Below are positions 40,401 through 48,868 of a DNA stretch of 64,000 nt, one piece after another. The position numbers and the translations under genes were made by a program. The notes below the pieces were generated by a model. The model did no database searches and had not been told where the DNA came from. It saw only the letters and a list, made by a program, of their open reading frames with translations. The stretch comes from Sipunculus nudus. Taxonomy: Eukaryota > Annelida > Sipuncula > Golfingiida > Sipunculidae. The DNA is taken from contig CM049320.1 of the NCBI GenBank assembly GCA_026874595.1, positions 36,180,214 through 36,244,213 on the forward strand, given 5' to 3'. Position 1 is the stretch's first letter; each line of letters opens with the position of its first letter.

Positions 40401-42282
40401 AGACATGATTCAAATGAAGACATTTTACAGCATAATGCAGCAACTTTGCGGGAGCACAATGACAGCTGTTAAACCACGTCAGGATAACCAACAGATGGCC
40501 GCGTGTGTCACTGTGGCTACAGCGAGGGACTTATTCAAAAAGACAGCTCGAAATAACCGACACTCATCCTGGGACACTCAAACACAATTCTACCCTTTAG
40601 ATAACACGGTTTTCCGCATATCAGCTGTACCGGCAGCCAGTCTGCGTATGAAAACAACAAACGGTGGCCTTTACAGAACGGAAACTGCATTATGCACGGA
40701 CGGGGTCTTCCTAAAAAACGCCGTCGACATTTCTGGTGACGTGAGCCACATTACGCTGAAAACATTTGAGGGTATCACGTTCGAATACGACGACGACACC
40801 GGCTTGATAAAACCATCCACCAAAACGAAACTGGAGGCTGCAAAAAAGATTGTCACAGATGAAACAGCCCAAACACTGTGGTTTCCCCTGCCCTTGTCCC
40901 TAGAAGTGATGGACGTAAACATGTGCGAAACCCTAACGGAAAATAAAGGAAAATTGATTGGAAAGGATATACCACGGTACAACGGGTGTGACATGCAGCC
41001 GGACATATACCTTTACGCTGCGGCACATCACCCAGTTCAGCGAGACGGCATTCACTCGCGCCGCGTAGCACTTTCGCAGTTGAGCCCGGAGGCCAGGGTG
41101 ATGATAACACCTGTACAACAGACATATGCAACAGCAGCCGGTATATGCGCTCTTGCAAAGCAGGCAGGTCATGCCACCCTGGGTTGCATGGTGCTGCAAC
41201 ACGACAAAGTGGAAACAGAACACCTGTTCGCAGCCACCCCTGCGAGTATATGGCTCAGACAGGGACCCGTGCACACGCAAGAGACGATCAACGACACTCA
41301 CAGTGGCACGATCGTGCAAGAAATGCTCCGTTTTTCTGAAACCAAGATGGGCACATCAGGCCTCGTTGTGCCGCACGCCATGTTCACAGGAAACCGCACA
41401 GACGGGGCATACCATCCAAGGGTCTCCTGGCAAGGCATCGACAGGAACGCACGAAACATAACATCTGACGTGGCTACGTTGTACGTGGAAAGTGCAAAGG
41501 CGTACGGGAGCAGTCTCGCCGGAAAGATGACCGCAAGTTCCACAGGCGCAGATCCCCTGCAAAAGACAGCCGGTTACGTTCAAGGACACAGCGCCTATTG
41601 GCCAGAGAGGGACGCGGGTCGCGGCCAGGCAGAAAAGTCCACAACCGATATACTGTTGGTGCCTACTTGCATGCCACTGGAAGCGTTCTGCAACGTCGTG
41701 GACGTGCGTAACCCGGGCAAGTCGGACGCTTTTCAAGACTGTGCCAACCGGATGACCCGCTCCATGTTTTTCACGGGGGAGGCGTCCGGTTTCAGCAACC
41801 CGTGGGCATCATTGCCGTTCTCCTTGGCTTACGTAGGACATTCACAGACGAGTGTAGGGGAACTGTTGCGCATGCCTCAGACGATTGCTGAGAGGTCACC
41901 CGTTCACAACGGACTGGACCGCGGCCTGACCGAACTGTTGGAGAACATGGAACTTGGCCATCTAGGGAGGAAAAGGAAAACACCAGGAGCAGACGTTCCT
42001 GTACCCGGATGGAAGGTCGGGACAAAAGGAGATGCAAGCCACACACATATCAGTCCGATGAGCCTGTCCAATAGCCCGGGCCAGTACCGACATCTCAGCC
42101 ACGTCCTAGGCGGGGCCGTGCCAATGACATCTTGTTCAGCCCCTCACCTGTCCTTGGATAACCGTACATGGGGTGAGCCCACGCGCTTCCCTGACGGAAA
42201 CTACAAATTGAACGGGTTTAACACATTACTATTCAACCCAAATGCCAACCCTGCCACGTCTGGAGGCCGTCCAATGGCATGA
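37414..42282 (+). CDS. Candidate major capsid protein, 1622 residues
   Basis: The frame starts at ATG 37414 in a strong context (caacATGgcc) and is complete. The protein is long, soluble and without signal peptide, membrane span or low-complexity linker, as expected of a shell protein. Near the C-terminus the segment SGFSNPWASLPFSLAY, preceded by a line with conserved-looking Pro/Cys (LVPTCMPLEAFCNVVDV), resembles the C-terminal region of herpesvirus major capsid proteins. At 1622 residues it is longer than the roughly 1370 of mammalian herpesviruses. The identity rests on size, composition and that local resemblance. A different large virion protein remains possible. AATAAA follows 58 bases past the stop. 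Confidence 0.55.
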   Translation: MAAIPPPHPQLGPWAFAFDNHHLAPYLNTGVQELYTLAKSYATGGLLENDPMDARLLESKFIRYYKCYVAGASVRGVQNTPLGVCLVQSFDPHMMDCRYEDVEYVSKDAVMSEPPQSDKAPPRTVQRRKKKFTFALSHSAYLDVPFDVLNVLRTKLASETNDAHTTEPIVRFGYMMQDGMRDLITSLRAGNMAHMGEFLRDISPDAAIMRALYATRLQLQRAPDPNRIALMKCQALNEAARMFMANLFSVRLDAYGAVRRLANQCSQQCDRIPFIRERSQRDEGAPWSGAKAKLKVAVEEAEAQLSRPGADPPSITQKLHLQRMKDLLSSESELFDASDVLCVVLMGPETYQQMAQGMSMYRVLIDLRRGVLRINKTEEQMIAHTGIMVLNIHSNKETVKDREPTAEEYVSIMRGPVDSNGEPTETLFAGVEKGYVVQTFPGLTHRDGLVLFSKDVSDVTDVTRRVDRDVTRDILHVTQITPIALCSQLDYVLDRLQNPSCTTGNLGDPHPVRNPSAKQRLQVPVSMTWKTYGGRDETVTALQALIDVLFNPDLYNFVSTTKRYNTPSKLHAAGTSGPSGRNDESTHTAGVWDVFPPKTRASLCDVVAHHDVSTTALRLHETEGPMARSYGWTCENTLLLPLQRSLSNVDHMNYHQAGSVRLLHDQPNPFQTLHFIPKNLDKTSFSKLCEITGGTIPDGFKEGTSALFVPRFHLENIPLCLRPLSSVQDAGESIARTHYPYLLDPTDPRSEAARVWSTSLNHSCQDLLCKRWEAMLIAKYPTDMLFVEKFHTHVCENGESIEFQYLLRSAYIFSAFGGVLTCDSNLTLMKAIATVPLPPVLRQFPPLQKLQQACRGIVKLAEDVAGCLMKRLAADLQVLGHGQIAAKLVSSEAVTFTKKESAILLRRSQEISSCTDLALPTPLPMGVTASNMWQHVDMKDSTDVTCFAWMRQDPDEFATHPTKYDVTKKAKRDQTNAYSKFHVKIPTNIFQTATPQDMIQMKTFYSIMQQLCGSTMTAVKPRQDNQQMAACVTVATARDLFKKTARNNRHSSWDTQTQFYPLDNTVFRISAVPAASLRMKTTNGGLYRTETALCTDGVFLKNAVDISGDVSHITLKTFEGITFEYDDDTGLIKPSTKTKLEAAKKIVTDETAQTLWFPLPLSLEVMDVNMCETLTENKGKLIGKDIPRYNGCDMQPDIYLYAAAHHPVQRDGIHSRRVALSQLSPEARVMITPVQQTYATAAGICALAKQAGHATLGCMVLQHDKVETEHLFAATPASIWLRQGPVHTQETINDTHSGTIVQEMLRFSETKMGTSGLVVPHAMFTGNRTDGAYHPRVSWQGIDRNARNITSDVATLYVESAKAYGSSLAGKMTASSTGADPLQKTAGYVQGHSAYWPERDAGRGQAEKSTTDILLVPTCMPLEAFCNVVDVRNPGKSDAFQDCANRMTRSMFFTGEASGFSNPWASLPFSLAYVGHSQTSVGELLRMPQTIAERSPVHNGLDRGLTELLENMELGHLGRKRKTPGADVPVPGWKVGTKGDASHTHISPMSLSNSPGQYRHLSHVLGGAVPMTSCSAPHLSLDNRTWGEPTRFPDGNYKLNGFNTLLFNPNANPATSGGRPMA

Positions 42283-42637
42283 AAGGGATTGGAGCGGTAA
42301 TTGTCAAAGACGTTGTAAAATGTTTTGGAACTGTTATCTAATAAAGGTTTATAGTCGCAAGCATTGGTTGTTTGTTATATGTTGCGTACATGGTTATGTT
42401 CAAACACACACACAACACGCCGATCCCAAAAACAACACAACACATGAACACAATGTCGAATACCTCTTTATAACGCATGCCAAAAACACCCCACAATGTT
42501 GGTCAAATGTTTGGTAATACTAACAACAAGAATATGCAAACAAAGTTCAGTCCTGGTTTGAGAATCTGTGAGAGTCCCCTCCTCTTTGCAATGTCTCCTA
42601 TCGTACAATCCTGTACGTGGGGGCAGAGCGCGTTAGG
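42283..42637. terminator. Intergenic region with polyadenylation signal at 42340
   Basis: AATAAA (42340-42345) serves the candidate capsid gene. The rest of this 355-base gap holds no supported gene. I found no canonical minus-strand signal for the leftward 173-residue gene. Confidence 0.6.
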
Positions 42638-43159
42638 CTATACATCCGTTGACACAATTTCAAAACGCATACGACCTTTGCCCCACTCGGCTTCGTCCTC
42701 TTTCAACATGTATCCGATATTTTCCAAGCAGTAAATAACGTACGAAAGCAATTCGGCATCAGCGGACATGGGAGTAAATTTGTAAATTTCCAAGATGATC
42801 ATGCTCTCCAAAAACGGGATCTCGCGACACAACGCTTTGTAGACGGCTGCTTCCGTTTCTGGTGACAACACAGGACCGGACTGGTTATTGAGATTCATCA
42901 GACAGAACAGACACGATTCTGGTGGCCATGGGTCCACTTGCAGGTGCTTCCACACATTCAGATGACAGTTGGTTGCCAGGGCGAGACTGTAGCAATCAGA
43001 CAAGTCAGAAGCCGACTTTCGCGCTCCCCTGATGAAGTCTACCATTTGCCTGGCCGCTTCAGCATTTACACTGGTCATGGCGGCTTTTAGAAGGACGAGC
43101 CGTCTGAGTGACACCGACCGCTTAGGTCGAGGTTTATCGCGACGGCTCACTGACGACAT
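42638..43159 (-). CDS. Small CxxC protein, 173 residues
   Basis: The open frame begins at GTG 43258, but a TATA box at 43213-43220 lies inside that extension, so the ATG at 43159 (173 residues, MSSVSRRD) is the sensible start. The first 25 residues are basic (RRDKPRPKRSVSLRR). A CLFC motif follows in the middle, preceded by PWPPES, and the C-terminal part is a helical, acidic domain. It recalls the other CxxC proteins of this window (21855-25106) only in general layout. Function is unknown. Confidence 0.6.
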   Translation of the reverse strand: MSSVSRRDKPRPKRSVSLRRLVLLKAAMTSVNAEAARQMVDFIRGARKSASDLSDCYSLALATNCHLNVWKHLQVDPWPPESCLFCLMNLNNQSGPVLSPETEAAVYKALCREIPFLESMIILEIYKFTPMSADAELLSYVIYCLENIGYMLKEDEAEWGKGRMRFEIVSTDV

Positions 43160-43212
43160 CGCGAGGGTCACAACTTGTACATATATGCAACTGGCACAGG
43201 GCCGTGTATCAC

Positions 43213-43220
43213 TTATATAA
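43213..43220. promoter_or_regulatory. Palindromic TATA box between divergent genes
   Basis: TTATATAA is its own reverse complement and lies 54 bases from the leftward ATG (43159) and 113 bases from the rightward ATG (43333). It could direct transcription both ways. It is outside the duplicated unit, so the right-hand copy of the polymerase-like gene lacks it. Confidence 0.55.
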
Positions 43221-43332
43221 GTAGTGGCCTGCCATTGGGGACGCAGACGTAACTGCACGGCAGGCCGTCAATGATACGATACGGGGGGTTGTGTTCCGAT
43301 CATATCATACGTTAAACAGTTGCTGTCACGTG

Positions 43333-46257
43333 ATGACGGAAACGTCGCCATGTGTGACCGGCAGTCACATCGCTTCTGAGAATGGGAACATGACAGGTAC
43401 GAGGATCATGATTCTTGCATGGAGGTTTCATGCCATATCCCACGACGGAACGTGTGCCTTGGCTACTTTCACCTGCGTTCCGTGTGAGGGGACAGATAAG
43501 GGCGTCCGATATCTGCCTCTGCCTTTTAAAATACCGGGAGGGTTGAATGTCAGGTTACATGCACGTCTGCCGAAAGACCACAGGGACTCGCATACCTGGA
43601 AGTGCCCTTGGACATTCTGTGACAAACTCCCGACCGAAAATAGCGTGTGGCACGATTTCATACCTCACCTTTTTCAGGCACTCTGTATGCACCTATCCGC
43701 TGCTAGTAGGAACAAAGAGCACCCGCTCGCCTGTTTCCCTCCGCTGATGACTAGTGGTGTGCGACCTGTCTTCCTGCCGGCACCCCGTGGCGGGACCGGG
43801 AGGTACCCAGGTGTTCTCTCACACTTTGCGCTTGACCATTCGGAGATGGACATGCGTGCGTGGCTGCATGTGAAACGCTTACGTTTACCAACAGATGTCA
43901 TCGGAAATGTTTCCTGGCCTGCACACGACCTCCAACGGAAATCGACAAACCGTGCGACCGACGGTGATGCGGACGCAATCACGGAGCGAACATTCACACG
44001 AGTCGTCAATTCGGCCGTACACGAGTCCCTCAACGTATGCAATGGTCACCGCCAAAGGCACAACGCTGTCGCATGGGACCCGCTTTCGCGCGCCGTCATA
44101 CACTTATTGCAGACGTCCGGTGCCACGATGAACGTACCCTCAGACATGTTCACATTGCCACAGCTCACATTAGCACGATGCCCTGTACCACAAACAGCCA
44201 ACCCTTTGAGGAAAGCGCGTGAATTGAGTGCATTTTCCGAAATGCTCAACCAATGTTTAGAGGACACGGAGTTCGGCGGTGCGTTCCTATTGTGTCAACC
44301 TCCGTCACACACGCTCCCGGATGACATCCATTGGCTGGACGTCAGCTCTGACCTAAGTGACATCAGACATGGTGCCTTCGCGCAGGCGTCATGGGTCCTG
44401 GAACACATGTGTCCTTCGCCCCTGCACAGGTCGGAGCTTTTTATTATATTACCCTACGGTTGTGTGGTTACTGGCCAGGGTAAATTGGCCTTTGTGAATT
44501 CGGGTGTCCCGTGTCACGCAGGCGAGGATAGCGTGCACGCCCATATATCCATCATGGGATGGCCGCTGAATTTGTCACCTCAAGCTTTTGTTGCGGATGT
44601 CGCCATACCCCTGTCAAAACGGCATAGCAAAAGCACAACAGAACCACATAGCCGAATCCCAATTGAGCCACATACGTGCAATCCATGCGTCTGCAACGAA
44701 GGAGAACCCCTTTCAGAACAGAACCAAGCACGCGATGATGAGGGTGCCGATAAAGATAATCATGCGGTCACTATCGTCAAAGGACTCCCGCCGCAAACGG
44801 GAGGGGTGATTTATGCCAAGCGGGGCGTTCACACGGGGCAGTTTTACGGTATGGACGCCAACCAGTTTTACCCCACCCTAGGAGCACACCTGGACACGGA
44901 GTATTTACGTGAGCTGCTGGCTTGGTTGGCGGAACGCAGGCGCTTATTCTCACCATCGAAATCGGCCGCCTCCCGCGTAAAAGCCTGCCAAGTGATCACT
45001 TACGGACAGTCGAAGTATTACGCCCCTGAGCTCTATGACAGATGGACACAACTGGCACAGCAGGCAAGCACAGCTATGGTGGAGTGCGTGCCTAAAACGA
45101 ATCGTTTGTTGCGCGTGATGAAAGACAGCGTACTGTTCGAGGCTTCCCCAGACCTAACGGGCACAAGCGAAGACGCGGTTGCAGGGTCTGATGCGGAACT
45201 GGATATATTTCAAAGCAGAGTACAGAGTCTGACAGGCTTTGCTGAGATGACCTTCAAACTCGAAGGGTCCTACAACCTCGTCGGCCTCATCGGGCCCTGT
45301 CATTTATTTCACGCCAAACGCGATCCATCGTCCGGTTGGCGCTTGTCCAAGGTAACCGGCATCCACAGGTCTGATCATTGCCAAGCTGTCTCAGAGGCCA
45401 TCGACGCCACGTTACATGAGGTCGTGCTGATACTCGGCGGAAAAGCAGACACTGGCTGCCCAGTGGAAGTCGCAACGCGAGATGAAGTGGAACAGTGTGT
45501 GCGTGCAGGCATGAAAGAAATGTACAAACACTGGCCGACAACGTGGGAAGTGCACACGACAGACCTAAAAGGCGTTTTGGGAAATCAACCCGATCTCGTC
45601 AATCGGTTCCTCCTGCCCGCTTTCCCGACAAAGCTGTCAGCTCCTACGACGGGGGCACACTGCAAACAGAAGGGTGATTTCGCCGAAGTAACAAAAGCCC
45701 TGGTGTCACTGCGAGATTTCGATCCTTACGTGTGGAAGGAAGGCCGTTTGCCTGTACGTTTGACCGTGAAGGGGAAAGCGGGGCCTTACGTTTGGGTTGA
45801 ACGCCCCGCAGTGTACAGTCCGGCCGACTGGGCATACAGCCCTTTCCACAGGGGGTTGCTGGGAGACGCCGAACACGCGGGCCGCCCTATCCTGTCATGT
45901 TCCAAAATCAAAGCACGAAACGTGCCGGCAGAGGACCTGTGTTTCAACGTGGGACTAGTGCACCGTGACCACGTCTTGCCAGGCACAACCTTAGACTGGG
46001 AAAGGTACAACGACGTACTGTACGCGGCGGTGCTGCCAGTCTTGCGAACTGTAACAACGGCGCAACTGCAGAAGATGCTATCGCACATATTATATTCCGT
46101 CGCCGTCCAACACACACCCCCACGGTCTGCCCACGCGCAAGAAAACCTGTTACCCTACGGTATAAAATCGCTGTGTCCAACCACCATGGCAGAGTGCCAA
46201 AGATTGCTGCGTCTTGATGACGAACGCACCCTGTTGTGCGATTCAGATTCATGTTAA
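43333..46257 (+). CDS. Divergent family-B-DNA-polymerase-like protein, copy 1
   Basis: The first ATG is 43333 (974 residues); the frame extends to a GTG at 43291. Three motifs occur in the order and spacing of family B polymerases. Motif A-like FYGMDANQFYPTL has Asp508 and retains Y-x-P-like features of DxxSLYP. Motif B-like VKACQVITYG has Lys550 and Tyr557-Gly558, with the usual K-x6-YG spacing but without the Asn. Motif C-like VMKDSVLFE has Asp598, but the first Asp of DTDS is Lys597-type. A thumb-like line (KLEGSYN ... FHAKRD ... KVTGI) follows. The exonuclease motifs are not evident. It may be the helicase-primase accessory subunit (UL8 type, known to be an inactivated polymerase) or a very divergent polymerase. 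Confidence 0.65.
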   Translation: MTETSPCVTGSHIASENGNMTGTRIMILAWRFHAISHDGTCALATFTCVPCEGTDKGVRYLPLPFKIPGGLNVRLHARLPKDHRDSHTWKCPWTFCDKLPTENSVWHDFIPHLFQALCMHLSAASRNKEHPLACFPPLMTSGVRPVFLPAPRGGTGRYPGVLSHFALDHSEMDMRAWLHVKRLRLPTDVIGNVSWPAHDLQRKSTNRATDGDADAITERTFTRVVNSAVHESLNVCNGHRQRHNAVAWDPLSRAVIHLLQTSGATMNVPSDMFTLPQLTLARCPVPQTANPLRKARELSAFSEMLNQCLEDTEFGGAFLLCQPPSHTLPDDIHWLDVSSDLSDIRHGAFAQASWVLEHMCPSPLHRSELFIILPYGCVVTGQGKLAFVNSGVPCHAGEDSVHAHISIMGWPLNLSPQAFVADVAIPLSKRHSKSTTEPHSRIPIEPHTCNPCVCNEGEPLSEQNQARDDEGADKDNHAVTIVKGLPPQTGGVIYAKRGVHTGQFYGMDANQFYPTLGAHLDTEYLRELLAWLAERRRLFSPSKSAASRVKACQVITYGQSKYYAPELYDRWTQLAQQASTAMVECVPKTNRLLRVMKDSVLFEASPDLTGTSEDAVAGSDAELDIFQSRVQSLTGFAEMTFKLEGSYNLVGLIGPCHLFHAKRDPSSGWRLSKVTGIHRSDHCQAVSEAIDATLHEVVLILGGKADTGCPVEVATRDEVEQCVRAGMKEMYKHWPTTWEVHTTDLKGVLGNQPDLVNRFLLPAFPTKLSAPTTGAHCKQKGDFAEVTKALVSLRDFDPYVWKEGRLPVRLTVKGKAGPYVWVERPAVYSPADWAYSPFHRGLLGDAEHAGRPILSCSKIKARNVPAEDLCFNVGLVHRDHVLPGTTLDWERYNDVLYAAVLPVLRTVTTAQLQKMLSHILYSVAVQHTPPRSAHAQENLLPYGIKSLCPTTMAECQRLLRLDDERTLLCDSDSC

Positions 46258-46353
46258 CCGTCTTGTTCGTGAATATCAAACCAATACGGATTCACCCTTC
46301 GAAGCGCCCGTGTACACACACGCGATAAGACCAGATACAGCTTTGAAATAACT

Positions 46354-47313
46354 ATGGAAAACGAACATGCAAAGCGCTCCGAGTTTACGGATTTATACGT
46401 TGGTTTCCAACTTTTGGACAGATCTGCCGGTATGAGGGATTTCATTGAATGGCTGCTCCACCTTAAACACGATGACACGTTTACATTCTGCGGTGGACCA
46501 GACGCATTTACTAACAGACGAAAGCACATAGCATACCGTATGGCCCGATGCTTCGCTGATTACGCCCTCGTGCTGGAGGCAATACACTTCGCGCTAGAAC
46601 GCATAGGACTGGAAGACCCCACACTGTGGGCAGCTTTTATGCCGGACGGAGTCGGTTTGCGCATATCCGCCTTCATGCAAAACAAAACGTATTCGTCTCT
46701 GTGGGCGTCTGTGGGTAAACCCCATGAAATTGAGCTCAGGACGGCCTGGGCGGCGGCAACCCAATTCTGGACGCCAACGGGAACACCATACGCAGAAGAG
46801 GGCCATTTCCACCTGTCGTACGACCACGCACGTGACCCCGTACCGGGCGCCTTGCGTTTCACCGCATGCGGAGCTCTGGCTTTGGCTTGCGTGTCGACCA
46901 ATACGGCCGCTAGGATGGGACAGATGCTACGTTTCCACATGGACCGGAGGCTTGCACTGCCGGCTATAGTCATACGTGACATGGCGCTCGGGTTCCTCAT
47001 GATGTCGGGTGCAATACGCCACAAGAGCGAAGGCTTTATTTACACCGTAGACATGGATATGATACACCCTTTGCGCAGGCTGCTGAAGTCACACGCCTCC
47101 ACTTGTGCTCTACCCGACGCCGATATGAATGGTGCCGCTCACGGATCAAACGCGTGCCGCGGGAAGTGTACAGGACACGTCTGGGCCACTGTGTTCCGAC
47201 TGTTACAGGCCGGGGATGCAATGGACCCAGTAGCACAGTACGCAAGGGACATGCGCCTATCACACGAACACGTGTGGAACGGTGGGTTGGGTCGCGGAAA
47301 CGATATCCCATAA
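46354..47313 (+). CDS. Unidentified 319-residue protein, copy 1
   Basis: The frame starts at ATG 46354, 96 bases after the polymerase-like gene stops. With no polyadenylation signal between them, both transcripts probably end at the AATAAA at 47501 or 47522. The protein is soluble and mostly helical with many Met, Ala and aromatic residues. A small Cys/His cluster appears late (CRGKCTGH). No known family is recognised, though the length is that of the smaller triplex capsid proteins of herpesviruses. Its second copy (51833-52792) encodes an identical protein. Confidence 0.7.
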   Translation: MENEHAKRSEFTDLYVGFQLLDRSAGMRDFIEWLLHLKHDDTFTFCGGPDAFTNRRKHIAYRMARCFADYALVLEAIHFALERIGLEDPTLWAAFMPDGVGLRISAFMQNKTYSSLWASVGKPHEIELRTAWAAATQFWTPTGTPYAEEGHFHLSYDHARDPVPGALRFTACGALALACVSTNTAARMGQMLRFHMDRRLALPAIVIRDMALGFLMMSGAIRHKSEGFIYTVDMDMIHPLRRLLKSHASTCALPDADMNGAAHGSNACRGKCTGHVWATVFRLLQAGDAMDPVAQYARDMRLSHEHVWNGGLGRGNDIP

Positions 47314-47866
47314 TTCAACCCTACCTTTCCCACCTCCACTATTCCCGGGGATCTCTGCAACTGCAGAAACGTCTTGACGGATTGACAAAGACGAAACTGT
47401 AAGTAAGAAGCAGGTGGCTGGAAATGAGAAGATGTTGAACCCTACAGAATCAGACCGAGTTTTTGGACACTGATCATATCATACACACTCGTATTTCATC
47501 AATAAATTGAGTTCAGACCACAATAAAGATAGATATATATTTATTTATTGTTTCACATTGTCATTGCTCTGCTGTGTTTTCGAATGTGTATGTGCGTGTG
47601 TGTGATGTAGGTCATATGACAAAACGCTCTAAAGGTACAAAAGTCCAGCGCGATCAAATAACGTACACGTCAGAACGGCTGATTGGGGTACCTGACAAAA
47701 AAAAATGTACAATTATAACAGTTTAAAGTTGTATACACATCACAAAGAGAAACATATACCACATCACTCGCAAAACTGGTTTGGCTGGACCACAACAAAA
47801 CATACGTTGTCACATGTTAATGTCCGACACGCGCAAATCCCATGATGGGGACAGTATCAAACCTTT
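47314..47866. terminator. Convergent 3' region with polyadenylation signals, copy 1
   Basis: This 553-base gap holds AATAAA at 47501-47506 and 47522-47527 for the rightward genes. TTTATT at 47540-47545 and 47544-47549 is the minus-strand signal for the leftward gene ending at 47867. The rest is A/T-rich with an A8 tract near 47697 and no supported gene. The whole region is repeated at 52793-53345. Confidence 0.65.
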
Positions 47867-48852
47867 TCAATCAGTATTGGGTTCCACGATGCAACACAAC
47901 AATGCCACGTCCATATTGTCGTCAAGCAGTACTCTTGACATGTAGTCACCATGTGTAACAAACACGTCGAAGGGCGACACAAGAGACTCCAAGACCAGTT
48001 GCACAAAACGTTTGCCCTCCTCGGAAAACCTGACAGCTTCCACGACACGGGCGAATTCGGGGTCCTCAACCACCACGATGGGTCCAGACCGAGCGTCCTT
48101 ACAGATTACACAATTGTATGTGTTCAACGTCTCACCCCATGTCCCCGTGAGTTCATATCGCCATTGTGGTTTGACGGGTAGTTCCTCCACGCAGCACACG
48201 GTGATAATCTGGTCGCATTTCTTATGTGCATATCGTAGACCTTCCGTGTTTGCTGCAAAGTTCGCATAAACGAGGATGTGTGGGTACGATATTAACACAG
48301 CGGACATAATATCACAGATCACTCGGGGTTGCAGATGACGGACAACCGTGATCAGATCACGGTCAAGCGCTGTGGCCGTTCGCCTGTGCGTTACAGACGG
48401 TCGCAGTGGTCCAACGTATCTCTTCTCTTTCACATGATGTTCTGCGACGTCTGATGTTTCGGCACGCAACTGCTGTATGTGACTGTGACAACCGCCAGCA
48501 TGAGACTCATTGGATGCGGCTTTGGGCTTTCGCCGAATCTTGCACATCAACATTACCGTCCTTCCGTTGACAGAAGCCCTGTTGACATCATCTGTCAGCA
48601 ACACCTGCCAGGGGTTGGTGTCAGTATCCTCCTCGGTCACCATGGCTTCCAAGAGGCTTTGAAAGAACGCACGACCGCCATCGGAATCGCTCGCGGCGCG
48701 CACAAGGCATTCAAGCTTTGGGTACGTCACCAGCACCATACGTTCACCACTAGCGTTTGTGTACGCCCCACAATGGAACGTACTCAGCACCTGGTCCCAT
48801 TTTCCAACAAGACTGTAACTGTGATCGGGCTGTAAGGGCAATTCCTGAACGC
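47867..48852 (-). pseudogene. 5'-truncated copy of the two-domain leftward gene
   Basis: This is the first-copy remnant of the gene at 53346-54533, cut by the duplication breakpoint at 48852. It has lost the ATG, promoter and the first part of the first domain. Across the junction the frame continues into antisense of the polymerase-like gene and meets an ATG at 48910, so a chimeric frame of 347 codons exists with a short foreign start. Whether it is expressed is unknown: the native promoter near 55070 is absent. One residue differs from the intact copy (Lys versus Arg, position 48012). Confidence 0.8.
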
Positions 48853-48868
48853 TTCTGAGAATGGGAAC

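Larger units (their letters stand above)
43374..48852. repeat. Tandem duplication, unit 1 (5479 bp)
   Basis: This segment recurs directly downstream at 48853-54331 with constant offset 5479 and no indels noticed. Two substitutions were found: 46965 T to 52444 C (silent in the 319-residue gene) and 48012 T to 53491 C (Lys to Arg in the leftward gene). The trinucleotide CGC stands at both edges (43371-43373, 48850-48852 and 54329-54331), so the breakpoint has 3 bp of microhomology. Confidence 0.95.

Noticed and set aside
46354-47313. Triplex capsid protein identity for the 319-residue gene
   Set aside because: Only the length fits; no sequence similarity was recognised.
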